DNA of 64,000 nt, from the NCBI GenBank assembly GCA_947629795.1, contig CANRFC010000011.1:1-64000 (forward strand), in the 5' to 3' direction. Source of the stretch: an uncultured Oscillospiraceae bacterium (GTDB lineage: Bacteria > Bacillota > Clostridia > Oscillospirales > Oscillospiraceae). A program made the position numbers and the translations under genes. The notes beneath the pieces were generated by a model, which was given only the letters and a program-made list of their open reading frames with translations, ran no database searches and had not been told where the DNA came from. This document shows positions 34,025 to 41,850 of the stretch, piece by piece. Numbering within the stretch: the stretch's first letter is position 1; each line of letters begins with the position of its first letter.

Positions 34025-36301
34025 TCAGCCCGGCAGGCGCAGCACGGCGGCCCCCGCCGGAGCCAGCTCCCGCTCCCGCCCGTGGCAGGAGAAGAGCAGC
34101 ACCTGCCGCTTCCGGGCCACCGTATCCAGGACTTCCACCGCCCGGCGGGCCCGGTCGTCGTCAAAGGCGTCCAGCACGTCGTCCAGCACCAGAGGACAGG
34201 GCTCCTCTGCCGGGAGGGCTAGGTCGCACAGGGCCAGCCGGGCCGCCAGATAGAGCTGTTGGGCGGTGCCTCCGGAGAGGGTCAGGTCCCTCCGGGGGAC
34301 CGCCCCGCCCTCCTCCCGGGCGGCGGCCCTGAAGTCCCGTTTCACCGCCGCCGCGGCGTACCGCCCGCCGGTGAGAGCATGGAGGTACTCCCCGGCCCGG
34401 GCGTTGAGGGCGGGGGAGAACCGCTCCCGCAGAAGGGAGTCGGCCTCCTGCAGGCCCTCCAGGGCCAGGGCCAGGGCCCGGTACTCCCCCTCCCGCCGCT
34501 CCAGCTCCTCCCGGAGCTGGCTCCGCCGGGCGGTGAGCTCCGCCGGGTCCCCCAGGGTCCCCAGGGCCCCGGAGAGCTGGGCGGCGTTGTCGCTGAAGCG
34601 GTGCAGGTCGGCGTTCACGGTGTTCAGCCGGGCCTCCAGCTCCCCCCGGTCCCCCTGGGGGGCCTGGACGGGCACAGGAGAGATCTCCACCGCCGGGAGG
34701 GCGGAGAGGACCTTCTCGGCCGCCGCCGCGTTGGTCTGGGCCAGGCGCAGAGCCTCCCACCGCTCCAGGGCCCGATCCAGGGCCTCCTCCGCCCCGTCCA
34801 GGTCGGTGACCCGGGGGTCGAAGGCCCGCACAAAGTCCATCAGGGCCCCGGCGGCCTGGTCATACTGGGCCTGGAGCCCATCCCGCCGGGCGCTGACAGC
34901 TCCAAACTCCCCCTCCGCGTCCCGGGCGGCGGCGTATTTCCGCCCGTAGTCGGCGGCCTTCTCCAGAATACCCTCGGGGGTGGAGACGCCGTATTCCGCC
35001 AGCAGCGCGGCGGCCCGTTTCCCCTTGCCGCGGCCTTTCACCACGGCGATGGCCCCGCCGATGGCCGCGCCCAGGAGGGCGCAGGGGAGGAGGACCCACA
35101 GCATAGAGCCAAGGCCCGCCACACAGCCCTCCGTCAGCCCCAGGGCAAAGCCCAGCTGGGCCAGGGGCCCGGGTATGATGCAGGCCAGAGCGGCGCCGGA
35201 AAGAGCGCCCAGGAGCGCTCCCAGCAGCAGGAAAAGGAGGAGGGAGGACCGCCCCTGCAGCCGCCGGACCTGGTCATGGTCGGCCTGGGCTTTCGCCGCC
35301 GCCTGGTCGGGGTCCAACCCGGCAAAGTGGGGGTCGCTCTCCAGCGCGCCCTTTGCTTTTTCCGCCTGACTTTGGGCGGTGAGCAGAGCCTCATTCTGGG
35401 CCAGTAGAGACCGGTTCAGGCCGTGTAGAAGCCCAAAATCGGCCTGACCGCGCCGCAGATTTTCGGCGTTTGGGAGCCCCTCCACGGCCTTTTGGGTCTC
35501 CATGAGGGCCCTCTGGGCCCGGCTCAGCTCCTCCAGAGCTCCCGCCCGCCGCTGGGCCTGCTGACTGCGCTCAAAGTGGTCAAAAGCCGCCAGCCTGCCC
35601 TCCAGATCGGCCTTTTCGGCCTCCAGAAGTTCCCGTTTTCCCTGGGCCTCCTGACAGCGGCGCAGGGTGTCCTCCTGCCGGTCCAGGGCGGCGTCCACCT
35701 CGGCCAGCTCCCCCTCCAGCCGGGGCAGCAAACCGTTGCGGCTGTTGGACTTCCGGCGGTTGAGCCAGTCCTTCAGCCGCCGCTCCACCTGGGAGTAGGA
35801 GACCTCCTCCTCTCCGGTGCCGGCCAGGGCGGCCACCCGCTTTTCCAGGTCGGCGCTGGAGCTCAGAAGGGCTCCCTCCTCTCCCACGAAGGCGGTGCGC
35901 TCAAATACCTCCCGGCTTACTCCCACAAGGGTCTCGCCGCAGTTGTCGGCGGTGAGGCCGGCCACAGTTTCGCCGGTGGCGGTCCACACCGCGGAGAAGG
36001 CCCCCCAGGCCGCAGAGCCCTTGGGCCCCCGGTAGAGGGTGAGCCGCCGGCCTTGCCACTCCAGCTCCAGAGTGCCCTCCATGGCCGCCCCCGACCAGGG
36101 CTGCCAGCGGCCCTTTTCGGCCAGGTGGCCCTCCCTGTCCCGGTCCCGGGCGGGGAAGCCGTAGAGCATGGCCCGGAGGAAGGCGCACCAGGTGGATTTT
36201 CCCGCCTCGTTGGGGGCCTGGATGAGGGTGAGCCCGGCGCCGGGCTCCAGCACTGCGCGGTCCAGGCGGCCGAAGGTGGCGGTCATTTTCAGGATCTTCA
36301 T
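34025..36301 (-). CDS. SbcC/YhaN-like AAA ATPase
   Basis: 758-aa SMC/Rad50-like ATPase. N-terminal Walker A in IQAPNEAGKSTWCAFLRAM (about 30), long coiled-coil arms with Leu/Glu/Arg heptads, and a C-terminal LSGGTAQQLYLAARLAL signature (about 674) with Walker B PLVLDDVLDAFDDDRA. Two hydrophobic segments in the middle (about 354-380 and 403-425) mark the YhaN subgroup and suggest membrane association of the coiled-coil apex. It partners the exonuclease subunit encoded just upstream (ATGA overlap). Likely role: DNA end processing or repair. Confidence 0.88.
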   Translation of the reverse strand: MKILKMTATFGRLDRAVLEPGAGLTLIQAPNEAGKSTWCAFLRAMLYGFPARDRDREGHLAEKGRWQPWSGAAMEGTLELEWQGRRLTLYRGPKGSAAWGAFSAVWTATGETVAGLTADNCGETLVGVSREVFERTAFVGEEGALLSSSADLEKRVAALAGTGEEEVSYSQVERRLKDWLNRRKSNSRNGLLPRLEGELAEVDAALDRQEDTLRRCQEAQGKRELLEAEKADLEGRLAAFDHFERSQQAQRRAGALEELSRAQRALMETQKAVEGLPNAENLRRGQADFGLLHGLNRSLLAQNEALLTAQSQAEKAKGALESDPHFAGLDPDQAAAKAQADHDQVRRLQGRSSLLLFLLLGALLGALSGAALACIIPGPLAQLGFALGLTEGCVAGLGSMLWVLLPCALLGAAIGGAIAVVKGRGKGKRAAALLAEYGVSTPEGILEKAADYGRKYAAARDAEGEFGAVSARRDGLQAQYDQAAGALMDFVRAFDPRVTDLDGAEEALDRALERWEALRLAQTNAAAAEKVLSALPAVEISPVPVQAPQGDRGELEARLNTVNADLHRFSDNAAQLSGALGTLGDPAELTARRSQLREELERREGEYRALALALEGLQEADSLLRERFSPALNARAGEYLHALTGGRYAAAAVKRDFRAAAREEGGAVPRRDLTLSGGTAQQLYLAARLALCDLALPAEEPCPLVLDDVLDAFDDDRARRAVEVLDTVARKRQVLLFSCHGRERELAPAGAAVLRLPG

Positions 36302-37383
36302 GGGATATCCTCCCCATTCTCCAGGGCGGCCAGGCCGAAGCGCACCGCCCGCTCCAGGTCGGCGCGCTCCTCCTCGCTTTGGGCCCCGGCCAGCTTTTGC
36401 CGCATCTGCCGCAGGAACAGGCCGGTGAGGCTGTCCTCCCCCTCCCGCGCCCACAGGTCCCGGGGGACCTGGGTGTGGTCCCGGAGGGTCAGGGCCCAGC
36501 ACAGGCCCTCTCCGGCGGCCCGGAGGGCGGCCAGGTCCAGGCGCTCTGCCTGGCCGGTGAGGAGCACCCGGCAGATGTCCCGGGGGTCGCCGGCGGCCAG
36601 GGCGGCGCGGAGGGCCTGGGCCGGGTCCCTCCCGGTGAGGTCGCAGCGCAAAATCTCGTATTTCCGCTTACACAGGGGCAGAAACTCCGCCGTGACGGCG
36701 TTGTGGTCGTCGATGGTGACCCAGAGGGCCCCCTTGGGGCCGGTCTCGTCAAAGCCCCGGCCCTCGGGGCAGCCGGGGTAGGCCCAGGATGTGTCCCCCT
36801 CTTTTTGTAGGCCGCTGAAGGCGTGGATGTGCCCCAGGGCCAGGTAAGTAAGGCCGCTTTGGGCGATGTCCGCCCTGGGGATGGGGCCGTAGCGGCCGGC
36901 GCCGTCCACGTCCCCGTGGAGGACGGCCAGGGCCGGCTTGCCCTCCGCCGGGGCCCGGAAGCCCGCCAGGGGGGAGTCGTCCCGGTAGGGGGCGGTAAAG
37001 GCGGCGCCGTAGACCGTGCAGCCGGGGAGCTCCACCTTGTGGAGGGCGGCGTCCCGGAAGATGAGGACGTTTTTGGGCCAGAGATCCCTGGCGTAGAGGG
37101 AGGTCTGGGCGTAGAAGTCATGGTTGCCGGGGGCGATGAGCACCGGGGCGGGGATGCGCCCCAGGGCCGCTGAGAGGGCCTGGGCGGTCTCCCGGTAGGT
37201 CTGCCGGTGGTCCAGCAGGTCTCCCGCCAGGAGCACCAGGTCGGCTCCCCGCTCCAGGGCGGCGTCGGCCAGGGCGTCCAGCAGTTCCCGCTGCTCAGAG
37301 CGGCGCTGACGGGCCTGGTCGGCGGTGAGGGCGGCGAAGGGGGCGTCCAGGTGCAGGTCGGCGGCGTGAAGGATGTGCAGCAT
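36298..37383 (-). CDS. SbcD/YhaO-like DNA repair exonuclease
   Basis: 361-aa calcineurin-type metallophosphoesterase. Metal-binding motifs in order: HAADLHLD, LLAGDLLDH, IAPGNHDFY, VLHGDVDG and ALGHIHAF. The C-terminal ~150 residues form the SbcD capping/adaptor region. It overlaps the YhaN-like ATPase gene by 4 nt and starts 10 nt after ymdB, so the three are an operon. It is the nuclease half of a Mre11/Rad50-type complex. Confidence 0.92.
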   Translation of the reverse strand: MLHILHAADLHLDAPFAALTADQARQRRSEQRELLDALADAALERGADLVLLAGDLLDHRQTYRETAQALSAALGRIPAPVLIAPGNHDFYAQTSLYARDLWPKNVLIFRDAALHKVELPGCTVYGAAFTAPYRDDSPLAGFRAPAEGKPALAVLHGDVDGAGRYGPIPRADIAQSGLTYLALGHIHAFSGLQKEGDTSWAYPGCPEGRGFDETGPKGALWVTIDDHNAVTAEFLPLCKRKYEILRCDLTGRDPAQALRAALAAGDPRDICRVLLTGQAERLDLAALRAAGEGLCWALTLRDHTQVPRDLWAREGEDSLTGLFLRQMRQKLAGAQSEEERADLERAVRFGLAALENGEDIP

Positions 37384-37393
37384 GGCGGACCTC

Positions 37394-38173
37394 CTATTCC
37401 TCGATGTCCACCCGCTCCACGCCCACGCAGACCCGGTTGTCCACGTCGATGGTGAAGAGGACGGCGTTGAGCTTGCAGGGGCCGGGGGCGGCCTCGTACA
37501 GGCGGGGGAGGCCCCCCAGGAAGCGGTTGATGGACAGCTCGGGCCTGATGCCCAGCACCGAGTCCGTGGGTCCGGTCATCCCCAGGTCGGTGACGAAGCC
37601 GGTGCCCTTGGGCAGCACCCGGCAGTCGGCGGTGGGCACATGGGTGTGGGTCCCCCACACCGCCTGGACCCGGCCGTCCAGATACCAGCCCATGGCCCCC
37701 TTCTCGCTGGTGGCCTCGGCGTGGAAGTCCACCGCCACAAGGTCGGCGTCCATGTCCCGGAGGGCCCTGCCGGCGGTGAAGAAGGGGTTGTCGGCGTTGC
37801 TGTCCAGCTCGCACCGGCCGATGAGGTTGACCACCCCCAAGCGCACGCCGCCGGGGCCCTCAAAGACCCCCCAGCCCCGGCCGGGGCAGCGGCTGGTGAA
37901 GTTGGCGGGGCGGAGGACGCGGGGCTCGGCGTCCAAGTAGTCGGCGATCTGGGCCTTGCTCCAGGTGTGGTTGCCCAGGGTGATCACGTCGGCCCCGGCG
38001 TCCAGCATGGCCTGGGCCTGCTTGGGCAGGACCCCGATGCCGGCGGCGTTCTCCCCGTTGACCACGGTGAAGTCCACGCCTTTCAGCTTTTGCAGAGCCC
38101 GCAGCCGGCGCGAGAGCAGGTCCAGGCCCCCCTCGCCCACCACGTCGCCCACAGCCAGAAGATGGATGGTCAT
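37394..38173 (-). CDS. ymdB: YmdB-type metallophosphoesterase (TIGR00282)
   Basis: 259 aa. Motifs LAVGDVVGEGG, VVNGENAAGIGV, ITLGNHTWSK, DFHAEATSEKGAMGWYLDGR and GTHTHVPTAD are characteristic. In Bacillus, YmdB hydrolyses 2',3'-cyclic nucleotides and affects biofilm and RNase Y function. It is commonly next to rny; here it instead heads the yhaO-yhaN-like operon. GAGGAGG precedes ATG 38173. Confidence 0.93.
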   Translation of the reverse strand: MTIHLLAVGDVVGEGGLDLLSRRLRALQKLKGVDFTVVNGENAAGIGVLPKQAQAMLDAGADVITLGNHTWSKAQIADYLDAEPRVLRPANFTSRCPGRGWGVFEGPGGVRLGVVNLIGRCELDSNADNPFFTAGRALRDMDADLVAVDFHAEATSEKGAMGWYLDGRVQAVWGTHTHVPTADCRVLPKGTGFVTDLGMTGPTDSVLGIRPELSINRFLGGLPRLYEAAPGPCKLNAVLFTIDVDNRVCVGVERVDIEE

Positions 38174-38206
38174 AGCTTGTCCTCCTCGGGAAATTCATGT
38201 AAGGCT

Positions 38207-38235
38207 ATTATACGTGATTTTGGGGAAAAGCGCAA
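38207..38235 (-). promoter_or_regulatory. Promoter of the ymdB operon
   Basis: Minus strand TTGCGC (38230-38235), 17 nt, TATAAT (38207-38212), 34 nt before ymdB. Confidence 0.7.
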
Positions 38236-38296
38236 TTGGAATTGGGGCGGGTCCCGCCGGCTGCCCCGGGAAATTGTAAACTTTCCTTGAATCCCC

Positions 38297-38325
38297 TTGA
38301 AATTTACCATGGAAAGGACTATGAT
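38297..38325 (+). promoter_or_regulatory. SigA-type promoter of htpG
   Basis: TTGAAA (38297-38302), 17 nt, TATGAT (38320-38325), immediately upstream of the CIRCE operator. Confidence 0.8.
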
Positions 38326-38328
38326 GGG

Positions 38329-38355
38329 TTAGCACTCCAGGAATTGGAGTGCTAA
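38329..38355 (+). promoter_or_regulatory. CIRCE operator (HrcA binding site)
   Basis: Exact TTAGCACTC-N9-GAGTGCTAA just downstream of the htpG -10. This is the canonical HrcA operator, so htpG should be repressed by HrcA and induced by heat. Confidence 0.96.
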
Positions 38356-38398
38356 TACTTCGTTTTCAATAAATTAACGATATACGGAGGCAAAAACC

Positions 38399-40324
38399 AT
38401 GGCAAAGAAGCAGTTCAAGGCGGAGTCCAAGCGGCTGTTGGACCTGATGATCAACTCCATCTACACCCACAAGGAGATCTTCCTGCGGGAGCTCATCTCC
38501 AACGCCAGCGACGCGGTGGACAAGCTGGCCTACAAGGCCCTCACCGACGATAAGGTGGGCGTCAAGCGCAAGGACTTCCAGATCTTCCTCACCGCCGACA
38601 AGGCCGAGCGGACCCTGACCATCGCCGACAACGGCATCGGCATGACCAAGGAGGAGCTGGAGAAGAACCTGGGCACCATCGCCCGCAGCGGCTCCTTCCA
38701 GTTCAAGCAGGAGATGGACAAGGCGGAGAATGCCCCCAAGGGGGCCAAGGCGGTGGACATCATCGGCCAGTTCGGCGTGGGCTTCTATTCCGCCTTCATG
38801 GTCGCCGACCGGGTGACGGTGCGCTCCCGGGCCTACGGCGCCGACGAGGCCTGGGAGTGGCAGTCCGACGGGGCCGACGGCTACACCGTGGAACCCTGTG
38901 ACAAGGCGGACGTGGGCACCCAGGTCATCCTCCACCTCAAGCCGGACACCGACGAGGACAAGTTCAGCGAGTACCTGGAGGAGTACCGCCTTCAGGAGCT
39001 GGTGAAGAAGTACTCCGACTACGTCCACACCCCCATCCGCATGGAGGTCACCAAGTCCCGCCAGAAGGAGAAGCCCGAGGGCGCCGGGGAGGACTACAAG
39101 CCCGAGTGGGAGGACTACCGGGAGGTGGACACCCTCAACTCCATGGTCCCCCTGTGGCAGCGGGCCAAGAGCAAGGTAAAGAGCGAGGAATATAACCAAT
39201 TCTACAAGGAGAAGTTCGGCGACTGGGAGGAGCCCCTGGCCACCATCCACATCTCCGCCGAGGGCCAGATGGAGTACAAGGCTCTGCTCTTCATCCCCGC
39301 CCGGGCCCCCTACGACTACTACTCCAAGGACTATGAGAAGGGCCTCCAGCTCTACTCATCCGGGGTGCTCATCATGGACAAGTGCCCCGAGGTGGTCCCC
39401 GACCACTTCTCCTTCGTCAAGGGCGTGGTGGACTCCCCCGACCTGCCCCTGAACATCTCCCGGGAGACCCTCCAGCACACCCGGGCCCTCCACATCATCC
39501 AGGGCAGCGTGGAGAAGAAGGTGAAGGCCGAGCTGCTGAAGCTGCAGAAGGAGGACCGGGAGAAGTACCTGAAGTTCTGGAAGGGCTTTGCCCGGCAGCT
39601 CAAGTACGGCACGGTGAACGACTACGGCGCCCACAAGGAGGTTTTGCAGGACCTGCTGATGTTCCACTCCTCCCATGGCGACGAGCTCACCACCCTGGCC
39701 GAGTACGTGGAGCGGATGAAGGAGGGCCAGGAGAACATCTTCTACCTCTGCGCTGAGAACCTGGAGATGGCCAGGAACCTGCCCCAGGCCGAGCGGGTGC
39801 TGGACAAGGGCTATGAGATCCTGTACTTTACCGACGAGGTGGACGAGTTCGTGGCCAACACCCTCCAGAAGTACGGCGAAAAGCCCTTCAAGGACGCCGG
39901 GGCCGCCGACGCCCTCCCCGAGAGCGACGAGGAGAAGGCCGACGCCGAGAAGAAGGCCGAGGCCAACAAGCCGGTGCTGGACTTCGTGAAGGAGGCCCTG
40001 GGGGACAAGGTCTCCGACGTGCGGCTCTCCAAGGTCCTGAAGTCCGGGGCGGTGTGCCTGTCCACCGACGGGCCCATGAGCCTGGAGATGGAGAAGTATT
40101 TCCGCAAGATGGGGGACGACCTGGGAGGCATGAAGGCCCAGCGGGTGCTGGAGCTCAACGCCGACAGCGCCGTCTACGGCGCCCTGGCCCAGGCCGTGGC
40201 CCAGGACCCGGACAAGGCGAAAAAGTACGCCGAGCTCCTCTACGACCAGGCCCTCATCATCGCCGGCCTGCCCATGGAGGACACCGCAAGATACACCGAG
40301 CTGGTCTGCTCACTGATGGTGTGA
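38399..40324 (+). CDS. htpG: Chaperone HtpG (Hsp90)
   Basis: 641-aa cytosolic Hsp90. GHKL ATPase motifs: ELISNASDAVDKL, IADNGIGMTKEEL and IGQFGVGFYSAFMV. The middle domain has the catalytic-loop NISRETLQHTRAL, and the C-terminal dimerisation domain is complete. ATACGGAGG precedes ATG 38399. A perfect CIRCE element overlaps the transcript start. In Bacillus htpG is not CIRCE-controlled, so the HrcA link here is notable. A strong terminator follows. Confidence 0.98.
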   Translation: MAKKQFKAESKRLLDLMINSIYTHKEIFLRELISNASDAVDKLAYKALTDDKVGVKRKDFQIFLTADKAERTLTIADNGIGMTKEELEKNLGTIARSGSFQFKQEMDKAENAPKGAKAVDIIGQFGVGFYSAFMVADRVTVRSRAYGADEAWEWQSDGADGYTVEPCDKADVGTQVILHLKPDTDEDKFSEYLEEYRLQELVKKYSDYVHTPIRMEVTKSRQKEKPEGAGEDYKPEWEDYREVDTLNSMVPLWQRAKSKVKSEEYNQFYKEKFGDWEEPLATIHISAEGQMEYKALLFIPARAPYDYYSKDYEKGLQLYSSGVLIMDKCPEVVPDHFSFVKGVVDSPDLPLNISRETLQHTRALHIIQGSVEKKVKAELLKLQKEDREKYLKFWKGFARQLKYGTVNDYGAHKEVLQDLLMFHSSHGDELTTLAEYVERMKEGQENIFYLCAENLEMARNLPQAERVLDKGYEILYFTDEVDEFVANTLQKYGEKPFKDAGAADALPESDEEKADAEKKAEANKPVLDFVKEALGDKVSDVRLSKVLKSGAVCLSTDGPMSLEMEKYFRKMGDDLGGMKAQRVLELNADSAVYGALAQAVAQDPDKAKKYAELLYDQALIIAGLPMEDTARYTELVCSLMV

Positions 40325-40348
40325 GAAAAGATCGCAACGTTGAGAAGG

Positions 40349-40385
40349 GGGGGCCTCCGGCAGCGCCGGAGGCCCCCTTTTTTTA
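40349..40385 (+). terminator. Intrinsic terminator of htpG
   Basis: 13-bp stem GGGGGCCTCCGGC, AGC loop, eight T residues. Confidence 0.95.
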
Positions 40386-40392
40386 TTTCCTC

Positions 40393-40448
40393 TTGACAGG
40401 AGATCCCTCCCATGGTAATATCTAACTGATATCAAAACGATATCAGTT
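40393..40448 (+). promoter_or_regulatory. Promoter and inverted-repeat operator of the SPFH-RHH operon
   Basis: TTGACA (40393-40398), 17 nt, TAATAT (40416-40421). A perfect inverted repeat AACTGATATC-AAAAC-GATATCAGTT (40424-40448) covers the expected start of transcription, 15 nt before the first gene. The ribbon-helix-helix protein encoded second in the operon is a candidate ligand. Confidence 0.8.
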
Positions 40449-40462
40449 TGGAGGAATGACAT

Positions 40463-41506
40463 ATGGAACGGGAACACATCGTGGAAAAAGAATTGCGGCC
40501 CATGAACGGGGCGGTGGCCCTGTTGCTGCTCCTGCTGGGGATCGCGGCGTCCACGGCGGTCTTCATCTTCGGGGTCGTCAACCTGGTGCGGGCCGAGCGG
40601 GTATGGGGCCCCACCCCCTACGGGGCCATCGGCGGGACCCTTCTGGTCCTGGGCATCCTGGGGTGGATCGTCTTTCCCATCCTCATGGCGGGGCTGAAAA
40701 TCGTCCGTCCCAACGAGGCCCGGGTGTTTCTCTTCTTCGGCCGGTACTACGGTACCATTAAGCAGGCGGGGTTTTATTATGTAAACCCCTTCTGCACCAC
40801 TTTTTCTCCGGCCTATGAGCAGGCCGTGACCAAGGCCAAGCAGAAGGCCGAGGCCATGGAGGCCGAGGGGAAGCTGAGTCTGGTCCAGGTGAAGCTGACC
40901 AAGAACATCTCCCTGAAGACCCAGACCCTGGACAACGGCCGGCAGAAGGTCAACGACGTGCTGGGCAACCCCATCATCATCGGCGCGGTGGTCATCTGGC
41001 GGGTGGCCGACCCCACCCTGGCCGTCTTCGCTGTGGAGAACTACGGGGAATTCCTGTCCATCCAGGCCGACTCCACCGTGCGCAACATCGCCCGGCTGTA
41101 CCCCTACGACGTGTTTGACGACGACCCGGACAACGACGGGGTGAAGGAGAAGACCCTCCGGGGCAGCGCCATGGAGATCGCCCAGAGCATGAAGGAGGAG
41201 CTGCAGAAGCGGGTGGCCGATGCCGGCCTGGAGATCGAGGAGGTGCGCATCACCCACCTGGCCTACGCCGAGGAGATCGCCGCCGCCATGCTCCAGCGCC
41301 AGCAGGCGGTGGCCATCATCGCCGCCCGGCAGAAGATCGTGGACGGGGCCGTGGGCATGGTGAAGATGGCCATCGACAAGCTGGGGGACGAGGAAGTGGT
41401 GGTCCTGGACGAGGAGCGCAAGGCCGCCATGGTCTCCAACCTGCTGGTGGTGCTCTGCGGCAATAAGGACGCCCAGCCCGTGCTCAACAGCGGCTCCATC
41501 TACTGA
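40463..41506 (+). CDS. SPFH/band-7 (stomatin-like) membrane protein
   Basis: 347 aa. Two N-terminal membrane segments (about 16-40 and 53-78) are followed by an SPFH domain: [54 protein letters not shown] and [20 protein letters not shown]. Related proteins organise membrane microdomains. TTTGGAGG precedes ATG 40463. It is followed after one base by a ribbon-helix-helix gene; this SPFH-Arc pairing recurs in Clostridia. Function of the pair is not established. Confidence 0.9.
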   Translation: MEREHIVEKELRPMNGAVALLLLLLGIAASTAVFIFGVVNLVRAERVWGPTPYGAIGGTLLVLGILGWIVFPILMAGLKIVRPNEARVFLFFGRYYGTIKQAGFYYVNPFCTTFSPAYEQAVTKAKQKAEAMEAEGKLSLVQVKLTKNISLKTQTLDNGRQKVNDVLGNPIIIGAVVIWRVADPTLAVFAVENYGEFLSIQADSTVRNIARLYPYDVFDDDPDNDGVKEKTLRGSAMEIAQSMKEELQKRVADAGLEIEEVRITHLAYAEEIAAAMLQRQQAVAIIAARQKIVDGAVGMVKMAIDKLGDEEVVVLDEERKAAMVSNLLVVLCGNKDAQPVLNSGSIY

Positions 41507-41507
41507 G

Positions 41508-41768
41508 ATGGACATCGAGCGCAAGGAAGAGCAGCTCCGGGAGCGGCTGGACCGCATCGCCCAAATGGAGGCCGAGGTCCTCCGCCGGGAGAAGGAGCTC
41601 AAGGCCAGGGAGAGCGCCAGAAAGCAGGTCCTTCTGCGGCTCTCCGCCACCCTGTGGAACGACGTGGCCGCCCTGGCCGAGGAGGACTTCCGCTCCATCA
41701 ACGGGGAGATCGAATTCCTGCTCACTCAGGCCGTCAAGGCCCGCCGAAAGGGCAAAGGGGACGAATAG
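41508..41768 (+). CDS. Arc-type ribbon-helix-helix protein
   Basis: 86 aa. The N-terminal third is a charged coiled coil (REEQ/RLDRIAQMEAEVLRRE). The C-terminal half is an RHH fold: VLLRLSATLWNDVAALAEED-FRSINGEIEFLLTQAV, similar to Arc/MetJ repressors. It starts one base after the SPFH stop (TGAGATGG), so it is translationally coupled. It is likely a DNA-binding autoregulator acting at the inverted repeat before the operon, but that is inference. Confidence 0.85.
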   Translation: MDIERKEEQLRERLDRIAQMEAEVLRREKELKARESARKQVLLRLSATLWNDVAALAEEDFRSINGEIEFLLTQAVKARRKGKGDE

Positions 41769-41790
41769 GGCCCCGGGAAATAAAAAAGCA

Positions 41791-41832
41791 GCAGCCTGTC
41801 AAAAAGCCGGAAAAGGCTTTTTAACAGGCTGC
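41791..41832 (+). terminator. Nested intrinsic terminator
   Basis: Outer stem GCAGCCTGT/ACAGGCTGC and inner stem AAAAAGCC/GGCTTTTT, between the convergent RHH and anti-sigma-like genes. It can act in both directions. Confidence 0.85.
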
Positions 41833-41850
41833 TTTGCGCTTTTGGGACGG

